Shown here in pieces: positions 35,591 to 43,391 of a stretch of DNA of 43,391 bases (position 1 is its first letter; each line of letters begins with the position of its first letter). This stretch comes from Treponema sp. (GTDB lineage Bacteria > Spirochaetota > Spirochaetia > Treponematales > Breznakiellaceae). The stretch spans positions 1 through 43,391 of the forward strand of contig JAISNI010000110.1 in assembly GCA_031276295.1 (NCBI GenBank). Reading direction: 5' to 3'. The notes beneath the pieces were generated by a model. It did not search any database. It had not been told where the DNA came from and saw only the letters and a list, made by a program, of their open reading frames with translations. The position numbers were made by a program, and so were the translations under genes.

Positions 35591-36097
35591 ATGAATGTAT
35601 TTATCGAACGGAAAAAACACATCCTCATCAGCCTGGGTGTATGTACGGCCAACTTCCTGCTGGACAGGCTGACCAAAGTTCTTGCTTCGTCCTTTCTGGA
35701 CGGAAAAAGCCCGATACGCTTACTGTATAACATGGTCATCCTTGTCTATCAGGAAAACGACGGGGCTTTTCTGAGCCTCGGCGCGTCCTGGCATCCCGCG
35801 TTAAAGTATGCGCTGTTACTGTTCATACCGGTAGGCGTCTGCCTTGCGGCCTTTATCTATATCATGTTTTGGGAGCAGAAAGTGAAGCGCGCCGTCTGTA
35901 TTGCCTGCATAATCGGAGGCGGCATAGGGAATCTGATAGACAGAATCTTCCATGATTTCAAGGTTATAGATTTTATGAATTTCGGCATAGGAAACATCAG
36001 AACGGGAATCCTCAACGCTGCCGATCTTTCGGTATGCGCGGGGGTAGTAATCCTTATCATTTTTGAATGGAGAAGCGAATCCCGCCTAACGTCCTAA
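35591..36097 (+). CDS. lspA: Lipoprotein signal peptidase II
   Basis: FLLDRLTKV, NDGAFLSLG, GGGIGNLIDRIFHDFKVIDFMNFGIGNIRTGILNAADLSVCAG. Confidence 0.93.
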   Translation: MNVFIERKKHILISLGVCTANFLLDRLTKVLASSFLDGKSPIRLLYNMVILVYQENDGAFLSLGASWHPALKYALLLFIPVGVCLAAFIYIMFWEQKVKRAVCIACIIGGGIGNLIDRIFHDFKVIDFMNFGIGNIRTGILNAADLSVCAGVVILIIFEWRSESRLTS

Positions 36098-36945
36098 GCC
36101 CCGCCTTCTGCCGGATACCAGGCAAAGGCGCCGTAGCCTACAAAGGAATCGGGTATCTCCGTACTTCCGCCTGCTTCCGCGCTGGTTGCGTAGGCAAGCA
36201 GTTCGGCATTCCCCAGCCCCATCCCGCGGGCATAACCCAGGACGGCCAGAACAGCCCCCACCGAACAGGCAGACTTATCCGCTTCCGCCCTTTCGAATAC
36301 AAGCGCCGGATCGCCTGTCTTGACGGCTTCTATAAAAGAACTATCGTTTACCTGCCGCACCCAGTCCAGGGCTTTTTGACCGCCGCCCCGGGGAGAAAAT
36401 CCATAGTTAAAGCCGTAGTGGGTAAGGTCGGTTGACCCTAGAACGGCAAGTTTCCTGCCCAGGGAAAGGCCGAGAGTCGCCAGTTCTACTCCCGTATCAT
36501 AGGAGCGCCGTTCAGCCGGAAGCCGCAGCCACACAAGGCCGGCATCGGGGAAAAAATAGTGTACCATAGGAAGGAGAACCTCCACCGTATTGTCACGGTA
36601 GATGTCGGGTCTGCCGTCTATCTTCCCTGAAAGACATTCCCGGAATTCCCTGTCCATCATCATGGTTCCCAGGGGACTTTGAACGCCGTCTTCCATTGCA
36701 AGCAGGGGCGGACAGCCTTCGGGGAGATGGCCGCCTATGATGATAACCGTATCCGGCTTTTGCCCGCCTGAGAGCAAAGCGGAAACCGCTTCCGCGGCTA
36801 TGCGGCCCGAATAGTACCAACCGGCGTGCGGGGCAACCGCGGCCCCGGCTCCGGGCTTCCCGCTCCGGGACTTCAGAAACGCTTCTATTTCCGTTGGGGT
36901 TCGGGGATACCAACCCGCAGGAAGTTGTGATTTTCTCAAATTCAT
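36094..36945 (-). CDS. MEMO1-family protein (AmmeMemoRadiSam system protein B-like)
   Basis: SQLPAGWYPRTPTEIEAFL..VAPHAGWYYSGRIAAEA..VIIIGGHLPEGCPP..LAVLGSTDLTHYG. Confidence 0.88.
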   Translation of the reverse strand: MNLRKSQLPAGWYPRTPTEIEAFLKSRSGKPGAGAAVAPHAGWYYSGRIAAEAVSALLSGGQKPDTVIIIGGHLPEGCPPLLAMEDGVQSPLGTMMMDREFRECLSGKIDGRPDIYRDNTVEVLLPMVHYFFPDAGLVWLRLPAERRSYDTGVELATLGLSLGRKLAVLGSTDLTHYGFNYGFSPRGGGQKALDWVRQVNDSSFIEAVKTGDPALVFERAEADKSACSVGAVLAVLGYARGMGLGNAELLAYATSAEAGGSTEIPDSFVGYGAFAWYPAEGGA

Positions 36946-36991
36946 AAATTCATTCTAGCATGAAAATAAAAAAACGTATATAATTTAATGT

Positions 36992-38944
36992 ATGGAACAA
37001 TCCAAACAATTCGGTCAAAAGAATGTTCATGCCGCACCTTCCGGACGGAGGCAGGCAGGAGCTTCCGACATTTCCAGGATAATTTCTATTATAATCGCCG
37101 TACTCTGTATAATGGTATACACCGGAAGCATTGTATACGCGGCAATCAGGTTTAGAAGTAGTTACTTTGAACGACGCTCCATGGCTGAAAGGGAAATCGA
37201 TCAGATGGCGGTTTTTGCGTCTTCAATTGACTTTTTCGGCTTTATGAGTTCGCCCTATCAAGAAGAAATCCAGACCAGACTGGAAAAAACGGCGACCCTG
37301 GAAGGGCTTATTATTACCGGCGCCGACCGGGTCTTAGGCTTTGAGAAGGTAGAGGGCAGCGTAATACAGGGCGATGATCCGCCGCGCTTTAAAACCGGTT
37401 TCGGCCTGTCAAAGGATCAGCCGTTTCTGCCCCTTCAGATAGAGGAGCAGCGGAATGCCACTATCCGGGCGGTATACAGTACCATTGATTATCCCGTTCT
37501 CCTTGATATTTTAAAGCAAACGTTCATAGCGGTGCTGAGCAGTTTCTGCCTTGCCTTTATTACCCTGATGCTTCTTATTGTATTCGCCAAAAACCAGGAT
37601 AATGCCCCCACGCGGCGCGAAGACGACGACGAAAAATCGGATGATATTGATGCCTTCTTCAACCTTGAAAACGATGAAGACAATCTGCAAACCGGTAATA
37701 GCCCGAACGATGTTGACGGTTTCATTGATACCGAAGGCGGCGGGGATGCCGGCCAGAGCGGTAACGAGTCGGACACGATTGACGATCTGTTTGATACCGA
37801 AGACGGCGGGGACGCCGGTCAAGACGGTAACGAGTTGGACACGATTGACGATCTGTTTGATACCGAAGACGGCGGGGACGCCGGTCAAAACGGTAGCGAA
37901 CTGGACACGATTGACGATCTGTTTGATATCGAAGACGACGGGGACGCCGGTCAAGACGGTAACGAACCGGACACGATTGACGATCTGTTTGATACCGAGA
38001 ACAGCGGGGATGCCGGTCAAAACGGTAACGATTTGGACATGATTGACGATCTGTTTGATACCGAAGACGGCGGGGACGCCGATCAAAACGATAACGAACC
38101 GGACACTACCGGCAACTTCCCTGACGCCGAAAGCGGCGGGGATAAACCTCAAAGCGACGGGCCTACCGATCTGGACGATTTCTTCAAGACCGAAGATGAG
38201 GGCGATGATGCATCCTTGTTTGACGATACAATTGATTTTGTCGATTTTGACGAAATTACCGATACCGAGGATGCCGTTGATCGGAGCGCCGAACTTGATC
38301 AACCTGAGTACGCCGATGAGGATTTTAATTTCCCTGAAATCGATGGCCGTGAAGAGGAAACAGAACCGGAGGAAAAGCCTGAAGAGCATAAAGCTGAGGA
38401 ACCGCCGCCGAACGAGCCTGTTCACCGCGGGCTCTATTCACCGCGGGGCAATATAGGCTGGGAAGATTATACCGGGGACAGGCTTGAGGCGGAACTCGAC
38501 CGCTGTGCGGATGCCGATCAGGATCTGGTCTTTCTTGCCTTGGAATTCAAGGACAAAAAGGTTATGGGAGATACCCTCTACCGGCAGATTGCCAATGAGG
38601 CGGTAAAATTCTTTAAGCACCGCGATCTTATCTTTGAAAAAGGCAAAAGGGGAATCTCCATTATCGTACCCAGCCAGGCCCTGGAAGGCGGTATGAGCCA
38701 GTGCGAGCAATTCCACGCGCAGGTCCTCAGCAAACTTTCCGACGCTTTAAGCGGCAAGAACGATCTCTGCATGGGGGTTAGTTCGCGGCTTGGCAGGAAG
38801 GTTGACTCGGAACGCCTTATGTTTGAAGCATTTCAGGCCCTGGATAAAGCCCTTGACGATCCCGATTCGCCTGTAATAGGCTTTAAGAGCGATCCTGAAA
38901 AGTACGAAACCTTTATCCGCAGCCGGGGACAAGAGAATACGTGA
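36992..38944 (+). CDS. Membrane-anchored protein with acidic tandem-repeat linker and C-terminal GGDEF-like domain
   Basis: Two N-terminal TM segments; six 22-aa acidic repeats; C-terminus DLCMGVSSRLGRKVDSERLMFEAFQALDKALDDPDSPVIGFK resembles a degenerate GGDEF fold. Confidence 0.7.
   Translation: MEQSKQFGQKNVHAAPSGRRQAGASDISRIISIIIAVLCIMVYTGSIVYAAIRFRSSYFERRSMAEREIDQMAVFASSIDFFGFMSSPYQEEIQTRLEKTATLEGLIITGADRVLGFEKVEGSVIQGDDPPRFKTGFGLSKDQPFLPLQIEEQRNATIRAVYSTIDYPVLLDILKQTFIAVLSSFCLAFITLMLLIVFAKNQDNAPTRREDDDEKSDDIDAFFNLENDEDNLQTGNSPNDVDGFIDTEGGGDAGQSGNESDTIDDLFDTEDGGDAGQDGNELDTIDDLFDTEDGGDAGQNGSELDTIDDLFDIEDDGDAGQDGNEPDTIDDLFDTENSGDAGQNGNDLDMIDDLFDTEDGGDADQNDNEPDTTGNFPDAESGGDKPQSDGPTDLDDFFKTEDEGDDASLFDDTIDFVDFDEITDTEDAVDRSAELDQPEYADEDFNFPEIDGREEETEPEEKPEEHKAEEPPPNEPVHRGLYSPRGNIGWEDYTGDRLEAELDRCADADQDLVFLALEFKDKKVMGDTLYRQIANEAVKFFKHRDLIFEKGKRGISIIVPSQALEGGMSQCEQFHAQVLSKLSDALSGKNDLCMGVSSRLGRKVDSERLMFEAFQALDKALDDPDSPVIGFKSDPEKYETFIRSRGQENT
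37739..38134 (+). repeat. 66-bp tandem repeat array, six units, coding
   Basis: Unit ggcggggacgccggtcaagacggtaacgaactggacacgattgacgatctgtttgataccgaagac = GGDAGQDGNELDTIDDLFDTED. Confidence 0.93.
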
Positions 38945-38965
38945 ATCGTTTACTGACGGCCGATT

Positions 38966-40555
38966 TTAAGGAGGGGAAGACGATGCGGGAAGAGTAACCG
39001 TTTTCCACTCGTCAAGGGTACGACTTTCCTTCCCGAATACCGCACCCGCTTTGACGAGCCTCTTCCCGCTTACCGTGTACGGAATCAGATACCCCTTGCC
39101 GTCTATCTGCTCAAGGGCATCCTCCACACCGCCGACCCCGGCAAGTTTGAACTCAAACACATACACCGTGTCAGGGCCCATGATCACCGCGTCCGCACGT
39201 CCCGCCGCACTGCGCACCTCTACCGCCGTGTACTGCCCCATCAGTGTAAAGAGCAGGTAAAATACCGTCTGATAGAACCGTTCACTCCGGTCGTTCAACT
39301 CGTAAGGTATGGCCGCAAAAAACGCCCGCAGCCTGACCATAAAGGCTTCCGTGTCATTCCTCTGGAGATCCTTGATAAAATCCCCTACAAAAAAACCCTG
39401 CCAATCGGGAACGCCGAAAGAATAAAAGGGCGCCAGCTCGTTCAGAAAACCGTATTCCACCTCTTCGTTCGGAAAACCCAGGATATACTCGTCAAACTGT
39501 TTGTTATAGTCCTTTATGGTAAGGTAGCCGCTCTGGTAGAGTATGGGGACCGGGCTGCCGCCATTACCGCGGTAGTCGTCTATGGATGCGGAAGAGACGG
39601 AAATACCCCCGGCAAACCGGAGCAGGTTGAAGCGCGCATCCTTTAATTTTTTTAAGAGGAACGTCGGCGTGCCGGTCTTAAACCAGTAATAGGCAAATTC
39701 CCCCCTGAAAAAGGTGTTGAGCACGCTGAAGGGATTATACATCCCGCCGGTATTCTTGGCAAAATGGTAGCCATTATACCGTTTCTGCATTTCCTCAAGG
39801 GTCCCGTCATAGCTCAGGCCGTTTTTTTCCGCCAGTTCATGCAGTTCGGGATCGAAAGTACCGGTCAATTCCTGGGAGGAAATGCCGCAGATACCGGCAA
39901 ATTCCCGGTCCATGCTGATGTCTACAAGCTGGTTCAGATCGCTAAAAACACTGACCTGCGAGAACGTGGTAACGCCGGTGAGCAGGTAAAAGCGGAGCCA
40001 GGGATCGGCGGCTTTTAACACGCCGTAGAAGCCCTTGAGGGCATCGCGGAGAGCGGTTTGGGCCTGTTCGTCGTCCATAGTTTGCAGGAGGGGCCGGTCG
40101 TATTCGTCTATTAAGACGACGACTTTTCTTTGGGCCTTTTTACAGGCCCGGTAGATAAGGCCGTAAAGCCGGGCCGCCGGGGTTGTTTCCGCCGTATCAC
40201 GGCCCCATTGTTCTTCCAGCATCCGTAAATTAGTGTCAAGGCCCGCCTCTAGGGAGGCAAGCCCCCGGCTGTAATTTTCTACATTAAGATCGATATGAAA
40301 AACCGGGTATTTAATCCAGTCCTGTTCCAGTTCCGCTATGGCAAGTCCGGCAAAAAGCTCTTTTCTACCCAGGAAATATGCCTTGAGGGTAGAGATTAAC
40401 AGGCTCTTGCCGAATCTGCGGGGACGCCCCAGGAAATAGGGGAGGCCCTCACGCGCCAGTTTATACACGTAAGCGGTCTTGTCTACATATACATACCCGT
40501 TGGAACGGAGCTTTTCAAAGTCCTGAATACCGACAGGCATTTTACGGGAAGTCAT
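38966..40555 (-). CDS. AAA-ATPase-like/PD-(D/E)XK nuclease-like protein (DUF1703 type)
   Basis: MPVGIQDFEKLRSNGYVYVDKTAYVYKLAREGLPYFLGRPRRFGKSLLISTLKAYF; VVVLIDEYDRPLL; VEVRSAAGRADAVIMGPDTVYVFEFKL. Confidence 0.93.
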   Translation of the reverse strand: MTSRKMPVGIQDFEKLRSNGYVYVDKTAYVYKLAREGLPYFLGRPRRFGKSLLISTLKAYFLGRKELFAGLAIAELEQDWIKYPVFHIDLNVENYSRGLASLEAGLDTNLRMLEEQWGRDTAETTPAARLYGLIYRACKKAQRKVVVLIDEYDRPLLQTMDDEQAQTALRDALKGFYGVLKAADPWLRFYLLTGVTTFSQVSVFSDLNQLVDISMDREFAGICGISSQELTGTFDPELHELAEKNGLSYDGTLEEMQKRYNGYHFAKNTGGMYNPFSVLNTFFRGEFAYYWFKTGTPTFLLKKLKDARFNLLRFAGGISVSSASIDDYRGNGGSPVPILYQSGYLTIKDYNKQFDEYILGFPNEEVEYGFLNELAPFYSFGVPDWQGFFVGDFIKDLQRNDTEAFMVRLRAFFAAIPYELNDRSERFYQTVFYLLFTLMGQYTAVEVRSAAGRADAVIMGPDTVYVFEFKLAGVGGVEDALEQIDGKGYLIPYTVSGKRLVKAGAVFGKESRTLDEWKTVTLPASSSPP

Positions 40556-40799
40556 ACCTTGAGTATAGCATACAAAAGAGGAACGGACAAGAAAAGCCGG
40601 AGAAGGACGCGCCAACAAAAGCCGTGTAGTTTTACGGACAGACGCATAGTTTTCAAAGCCTTTCCCGAAACCAACCGGGGGTTAATACAAAAAACCGCGT
40701 TAATCTATGTAATCAGCCGCCATTTACGGCACAATCGACGGACATTTGAATTTTGTATACCCCGTTTATCATGCCGCGCCTGTCCGCCGCCCGCTCCCC

Positions 40800-42782
40800 T
40801 TAGCGCGGCGTAAAACTCCACTTTTTGCCGTTCAGGGTATACGTCCCCGCCTTTTTGCCGTTGCGGTTGTAAAATCTTCTGAAAGAACTGTAAGGGTCAC
40901 CAGTCGGTTCACTGAACGGAGCATCAACAGCATAAGCAGAAACAAAATTCACATTCACTCCAATGGCAATGCTGGTCAGTGTCCACTCCTTGTAGCGCGC
41001 ATAATTATCTTGAAACGCCTCAAAGCCGATGGAAGTAACGCTGTCTGGAATGACCACACTGGTCAGTCTATTCTCCCTAAACGCGTAGTTTCCAATGGAC
41101 GTAACGCTGTTTGGAATGACCACACTGGTCAGCCTGTTGAATCTAAACGCGTGGCTTCCAATGGAGGTAACGCTGTTTGGAATGACCACGCTGGTTATGA
41201 TTCCCGACTGGCCAAAATTTTTGTTTTCAAACGCACTGTCCGCTATGGAGGTAACCGGATAATCATCCCAGATTGCCGGGGGTATTATCAAGGTTCCCGG
41301 AATTTTTTCATTGCTTTCATTTAGCACGCCTTGCGAGTACCGGGCAGCAAGCGCCCTGGTAGAAGCAAATTCAGTACCGGGAAGCAGCGTTATCCGGAAG
41401 GGCGTTTGTTCCGGCGGCGCTCCGTTGACCGACGCGACCCGTATGGACATCCCCGTGTCGCTTATGTCCGCCGCTTTAACCGTGTTGAAGGTAAGGGTTG
41501 CGAAATCATCCGCGTTGTATGAAAAGGAGACCTGGTTCCCATCCCGTCTGGGGCTGTATTCCGCGCGCCTGCCGTAGGTTTGCCTGCCGATTGCCTTGCC
41601 CTGCGCGTTCACCAGTTCAAAGACCACGTTTATGTCATGGCGCCAGGACATTGAGAAGGGGTTTCTCTGCGTTACGCCGCTTCCGGGCCAGTTCCCCAAG
41701 CCCCACTCGTCTTTATGGCCGGTTCTGCCTAAGCCGTCATACACGGCGCCGTAGACGCTCTGCGCCGCTATCCGCACCGAATCAAACCAGTATGCAAGCC
41801 CATGCAGGTTCGTCTCGAAACGCGCGTCCCGGCTTTCGGTTTGGTAGTTGATGTCCCCCCACTGTATATCGTTTGAATAAAAGAGCGCGTAGGGCGGTTT
41901 TTCGGAAGCGGAATTAATCAGGTTGTAGAGAGTTTCTTCGGTCTCCGTGAGCAGGGCTATCCAGTCCTTGCGCTGCTGGATAAGATCCCGCGTCCCGGCT
42001 CCAATGCTTCCGCTCGCAATCTGGGCGGTCAGGGTGGAGGCCCGGCTGGCCGTTTGCAGCATCGTGGGGTCTATCGCCGCGGCCTGGGTGTAATAGATGG
42101 CGGCTTCGGCTGTTCGTCCGCTTCTGTCGGCGGTATAGCCCCGGGCGTCCGCGGTCTGGGCGGCGACCGTCTGCGCCCGTGCAGCCCCGGCAAGTTCCGT
42201 CTTTGCCCGTTCCGTAGGTTGTATCTCCATTTGGGTAAGCAGGTCCAAAAACGCCCGCCTGATGCCCGTAAAGTTCTCCAGTTCCCAAAAAGTGCAGGGC
42301 TCCGAATAGTTGGCCTCGGTGAACTTGTCGGCGCTTCTGGTAATCTTGATTTGCATGGCATAGCCCGTAGTGGTTTTCATGATGGTCCCGCCCAGAATAT
42401 AGTCCGTCGGCGTCAACTGACCCAAATCCATCCCTTCCTTCGCGTTCTCGTCATAATAACCGGACAACAGTTCTTTGTATTGGTTGTCGAGCTGCACCCT
42501 GTCCAGCACTTCTATGGCGGAATATCTTTTAAAGTAGCTGACTAATTCCCCCTGCACCAGGGCGGGGATATGACTTTGATTTTCCGCAAGGCCCGTTGCC
42601 TCGGGCGGAAGAATGGCAATGCTCTTTCCCTTACCGCCGTCCCCGGTATAAAGGACATTAACCAGGGCTGGCTCTGCGAAATCCCCGGCGGGCTCAGACT
42701 GAACGGCCATCTCCTGGCTGCCGCAAGCCAAAAACAAAACAACGGTCAAAAAAAGCCCGATTTGTTTAACTATATTCGTCAT
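40800..42782 (-). CDS. Lipoprotein with CsgG-like N-terminal region and BspA-type leucine-rich repeats
   Basis: Lipobox VLFLACGS; KSIAILPPEATGL..LVSYFKRYSAIEVLDRVQLD; LTSVVIPNSVTSIGSHAFRFNR LRR_5 repeats. Confidence 0.8.
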   Translation of the reverse strand: MTNIVKQIGLFLTVVLFLACGSQEMAVQSEPAGDFAEPALVNVLYTGDGGKGKSIAILPPEATGLAENQSHIPALVQGELVSYFKRYSAIEVLDRVQLDNQYKELLSGYYDENAKEGMDLGQLTPTDYILGGTIMKTTTGYAMQIKITRSADKFTEANYSEPCTFWELENFTGIRRAFLDLLTQMEIQPTERAKTELAGAARAQTVAAQTADARGYTADRSGRTAEAAIYYTQAAAIDPTMLQTASRASTLTAQIASGSIGAGTRDLIQQRKDWIALLTETEETLYNLINSASEKPPYALFYSNDIQWGDINYQTESRDARFETNLHGLAYWFDSVRIAAQSVYGAVYDGLGRTGHKDEWGLGNWPGSGVTQRNPFSMSWRHDINVVFELVNAQGKAIGRQTYGRRAEYSPRRDGNQVSFSYNADDFATLTFNTVKAADISDTGMSIRVASVNGAPPEQTPFRITLLPGTEFASTRALAARYSQGVLNESNEKIPGTLIIPPAIWDDYPVTSIADSAFENKNFGQSGIITSVVIPNSVTSIGSHAFRFNRLTSVVIPNSVTSIGNYAFRENRLTSVVIPDSVTSIGFEAFQDNYARYKEWTLTSIAIGVNVNFVSAYAVDAPFSEPTGDPYSSFRRFYNRNGKKAGTYTLNGKKWSFTPR

Positions 42783-42899
42783 TACAGACTCCTTATCTTT
42801 TCGCGGCAGTTCCCATAATCAACGATTATCCTGATGGAACACATTCCGCCTGTATACACATTTCATGCCCGTACCGCATAGCCGGTACAGCCGCCCGCA

Positions 42900-43391
42900 T
42901 CACCCAATCTGGGACAGAATCGCCGGGTCTTTGATCGTTTGGTCCTCGGCCAAAAGGATGATCTTGGACATAACTTCCGCGGTCCGGGGATCGTCGTCGG
43001 CAAAGGGCAGGAACACCCGGCCCCGGTGCTGGCTGGGCACGGCGAGGATGTTTACCGCGCCCCGGCCCATTTTGTGTACCTGGGCGCTCCCCAGGTGTAC
43101 GGTATACTCGCCCAGCGTACCGGTGATTTTCGCGTGGCGGTCTTCGACAACAACGTTGCCGATGTGGAGGAGCCGCAGGAGTTCCCCCACGATGACGGCC
43201 CGCATCTCCACGGTGGAGTGGCTGGCTTCCGGATCAACGCCGCCGACGTGGGCCACCGAAACCACCAGGTCTATGTCCCGCATAATCTCGGAGAAGATCA
43301 CCGGCGGGACCTCTTCCAGCGGAACGGCCTTGTGGGTTTTGCGGTCGAAAAATTCCACGGTCTCCAGGGTGGGCGCTTCGATGTCCGCGGG
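42900..43391 (-). CDS. C-terminal part of a DUF4132-like protein, runs off the right edge
   Basis: PADIEAPTLETVEFFDRKTHKAVPLEEVPPVIFSEIMRDIDLVVSVAHVGGVDP..YTVHLGSAQVHK..FLPFADDDPRTAEVMSKIILLAEDQTIKDPAIL; frame open to the window end. Confidence 0.7.
   Translation of the reverse strand, partial: PADIEAPTLETVEFFDRKTHKAVPLEEVPPVIFSEIMRDIDLVVSVAHVGGVDPEASHSTVEMRAVIVGELLRLLHIGNVVVEDRHAKITGTLGEYTVHLGSAQVHKMGRGAVNILAVPSQHRGRVFLPFADDDPRTAEVMSKIILLAEDQTIKDPAILSQIG

Noticed and set aside
37739-38134. Possible CRISPR array
   Set aside because: Units are contiguous 66-bp coding repeats without unique spacers; no cas genes seen.
37511-38425. 304-aa minus-strand and 154-aa plus-strand ORFs over the tandem repeats
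   Set aside because: Alternative frames of the 66-bp repeat array; periodic sequence is a by-product of the repeat.

Overview
The window looks like a spirochaete chromosome segment, probably Treponema-like. That assignment is inferred from gene content and lipoprotein style; no search was run. At the left edge an integrative element abuts tRNA-Ala(CGC): it has a tyrosine recombinase and a BrnT/BrnA-type toxin-antitoxin locus whose two halves read as one uninterrupted frame. The rest is mostly chromosomal: a GT2 glycosyltransferase; a carbohydrate-uptake locus (putative glycoside hydrolase, ABC transporter, YesN/YesM-like two-component system); a sulfonate/nitrate-type ABC transporter next to cysK; a pentapeptide-repeat protein and an MBL-fold hydrolase; an HExxH lipoprotein; two tandem signal peptidases I; a PEGA/FGE-sulfatase protein; smpB; an acidic protein followed by two DUF115/MAF-like genes and lspA; a MEMO-family protein; a repeat-containing acidic protein; an AAA/PD-(D/E)XK protein; a CsgG-like/BspA-LRR lipoprotein; and a partial DUF4132-like gene at the right edge. 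The least explained signal is intergenic. There are families of structured repeats, including a bipartite hairpin element with compensated stem changes between copies, an A-B-A'-B' array of palindromes, and a dispersed repeat with a TTGCGC-type hairpin. There are also remnants of a reverse transcriptase, a MITE-like inverted-repeat element and a bacteriohemerythrin gene. Protein families were assigned from remembered motifs and all need HMM confirmation.
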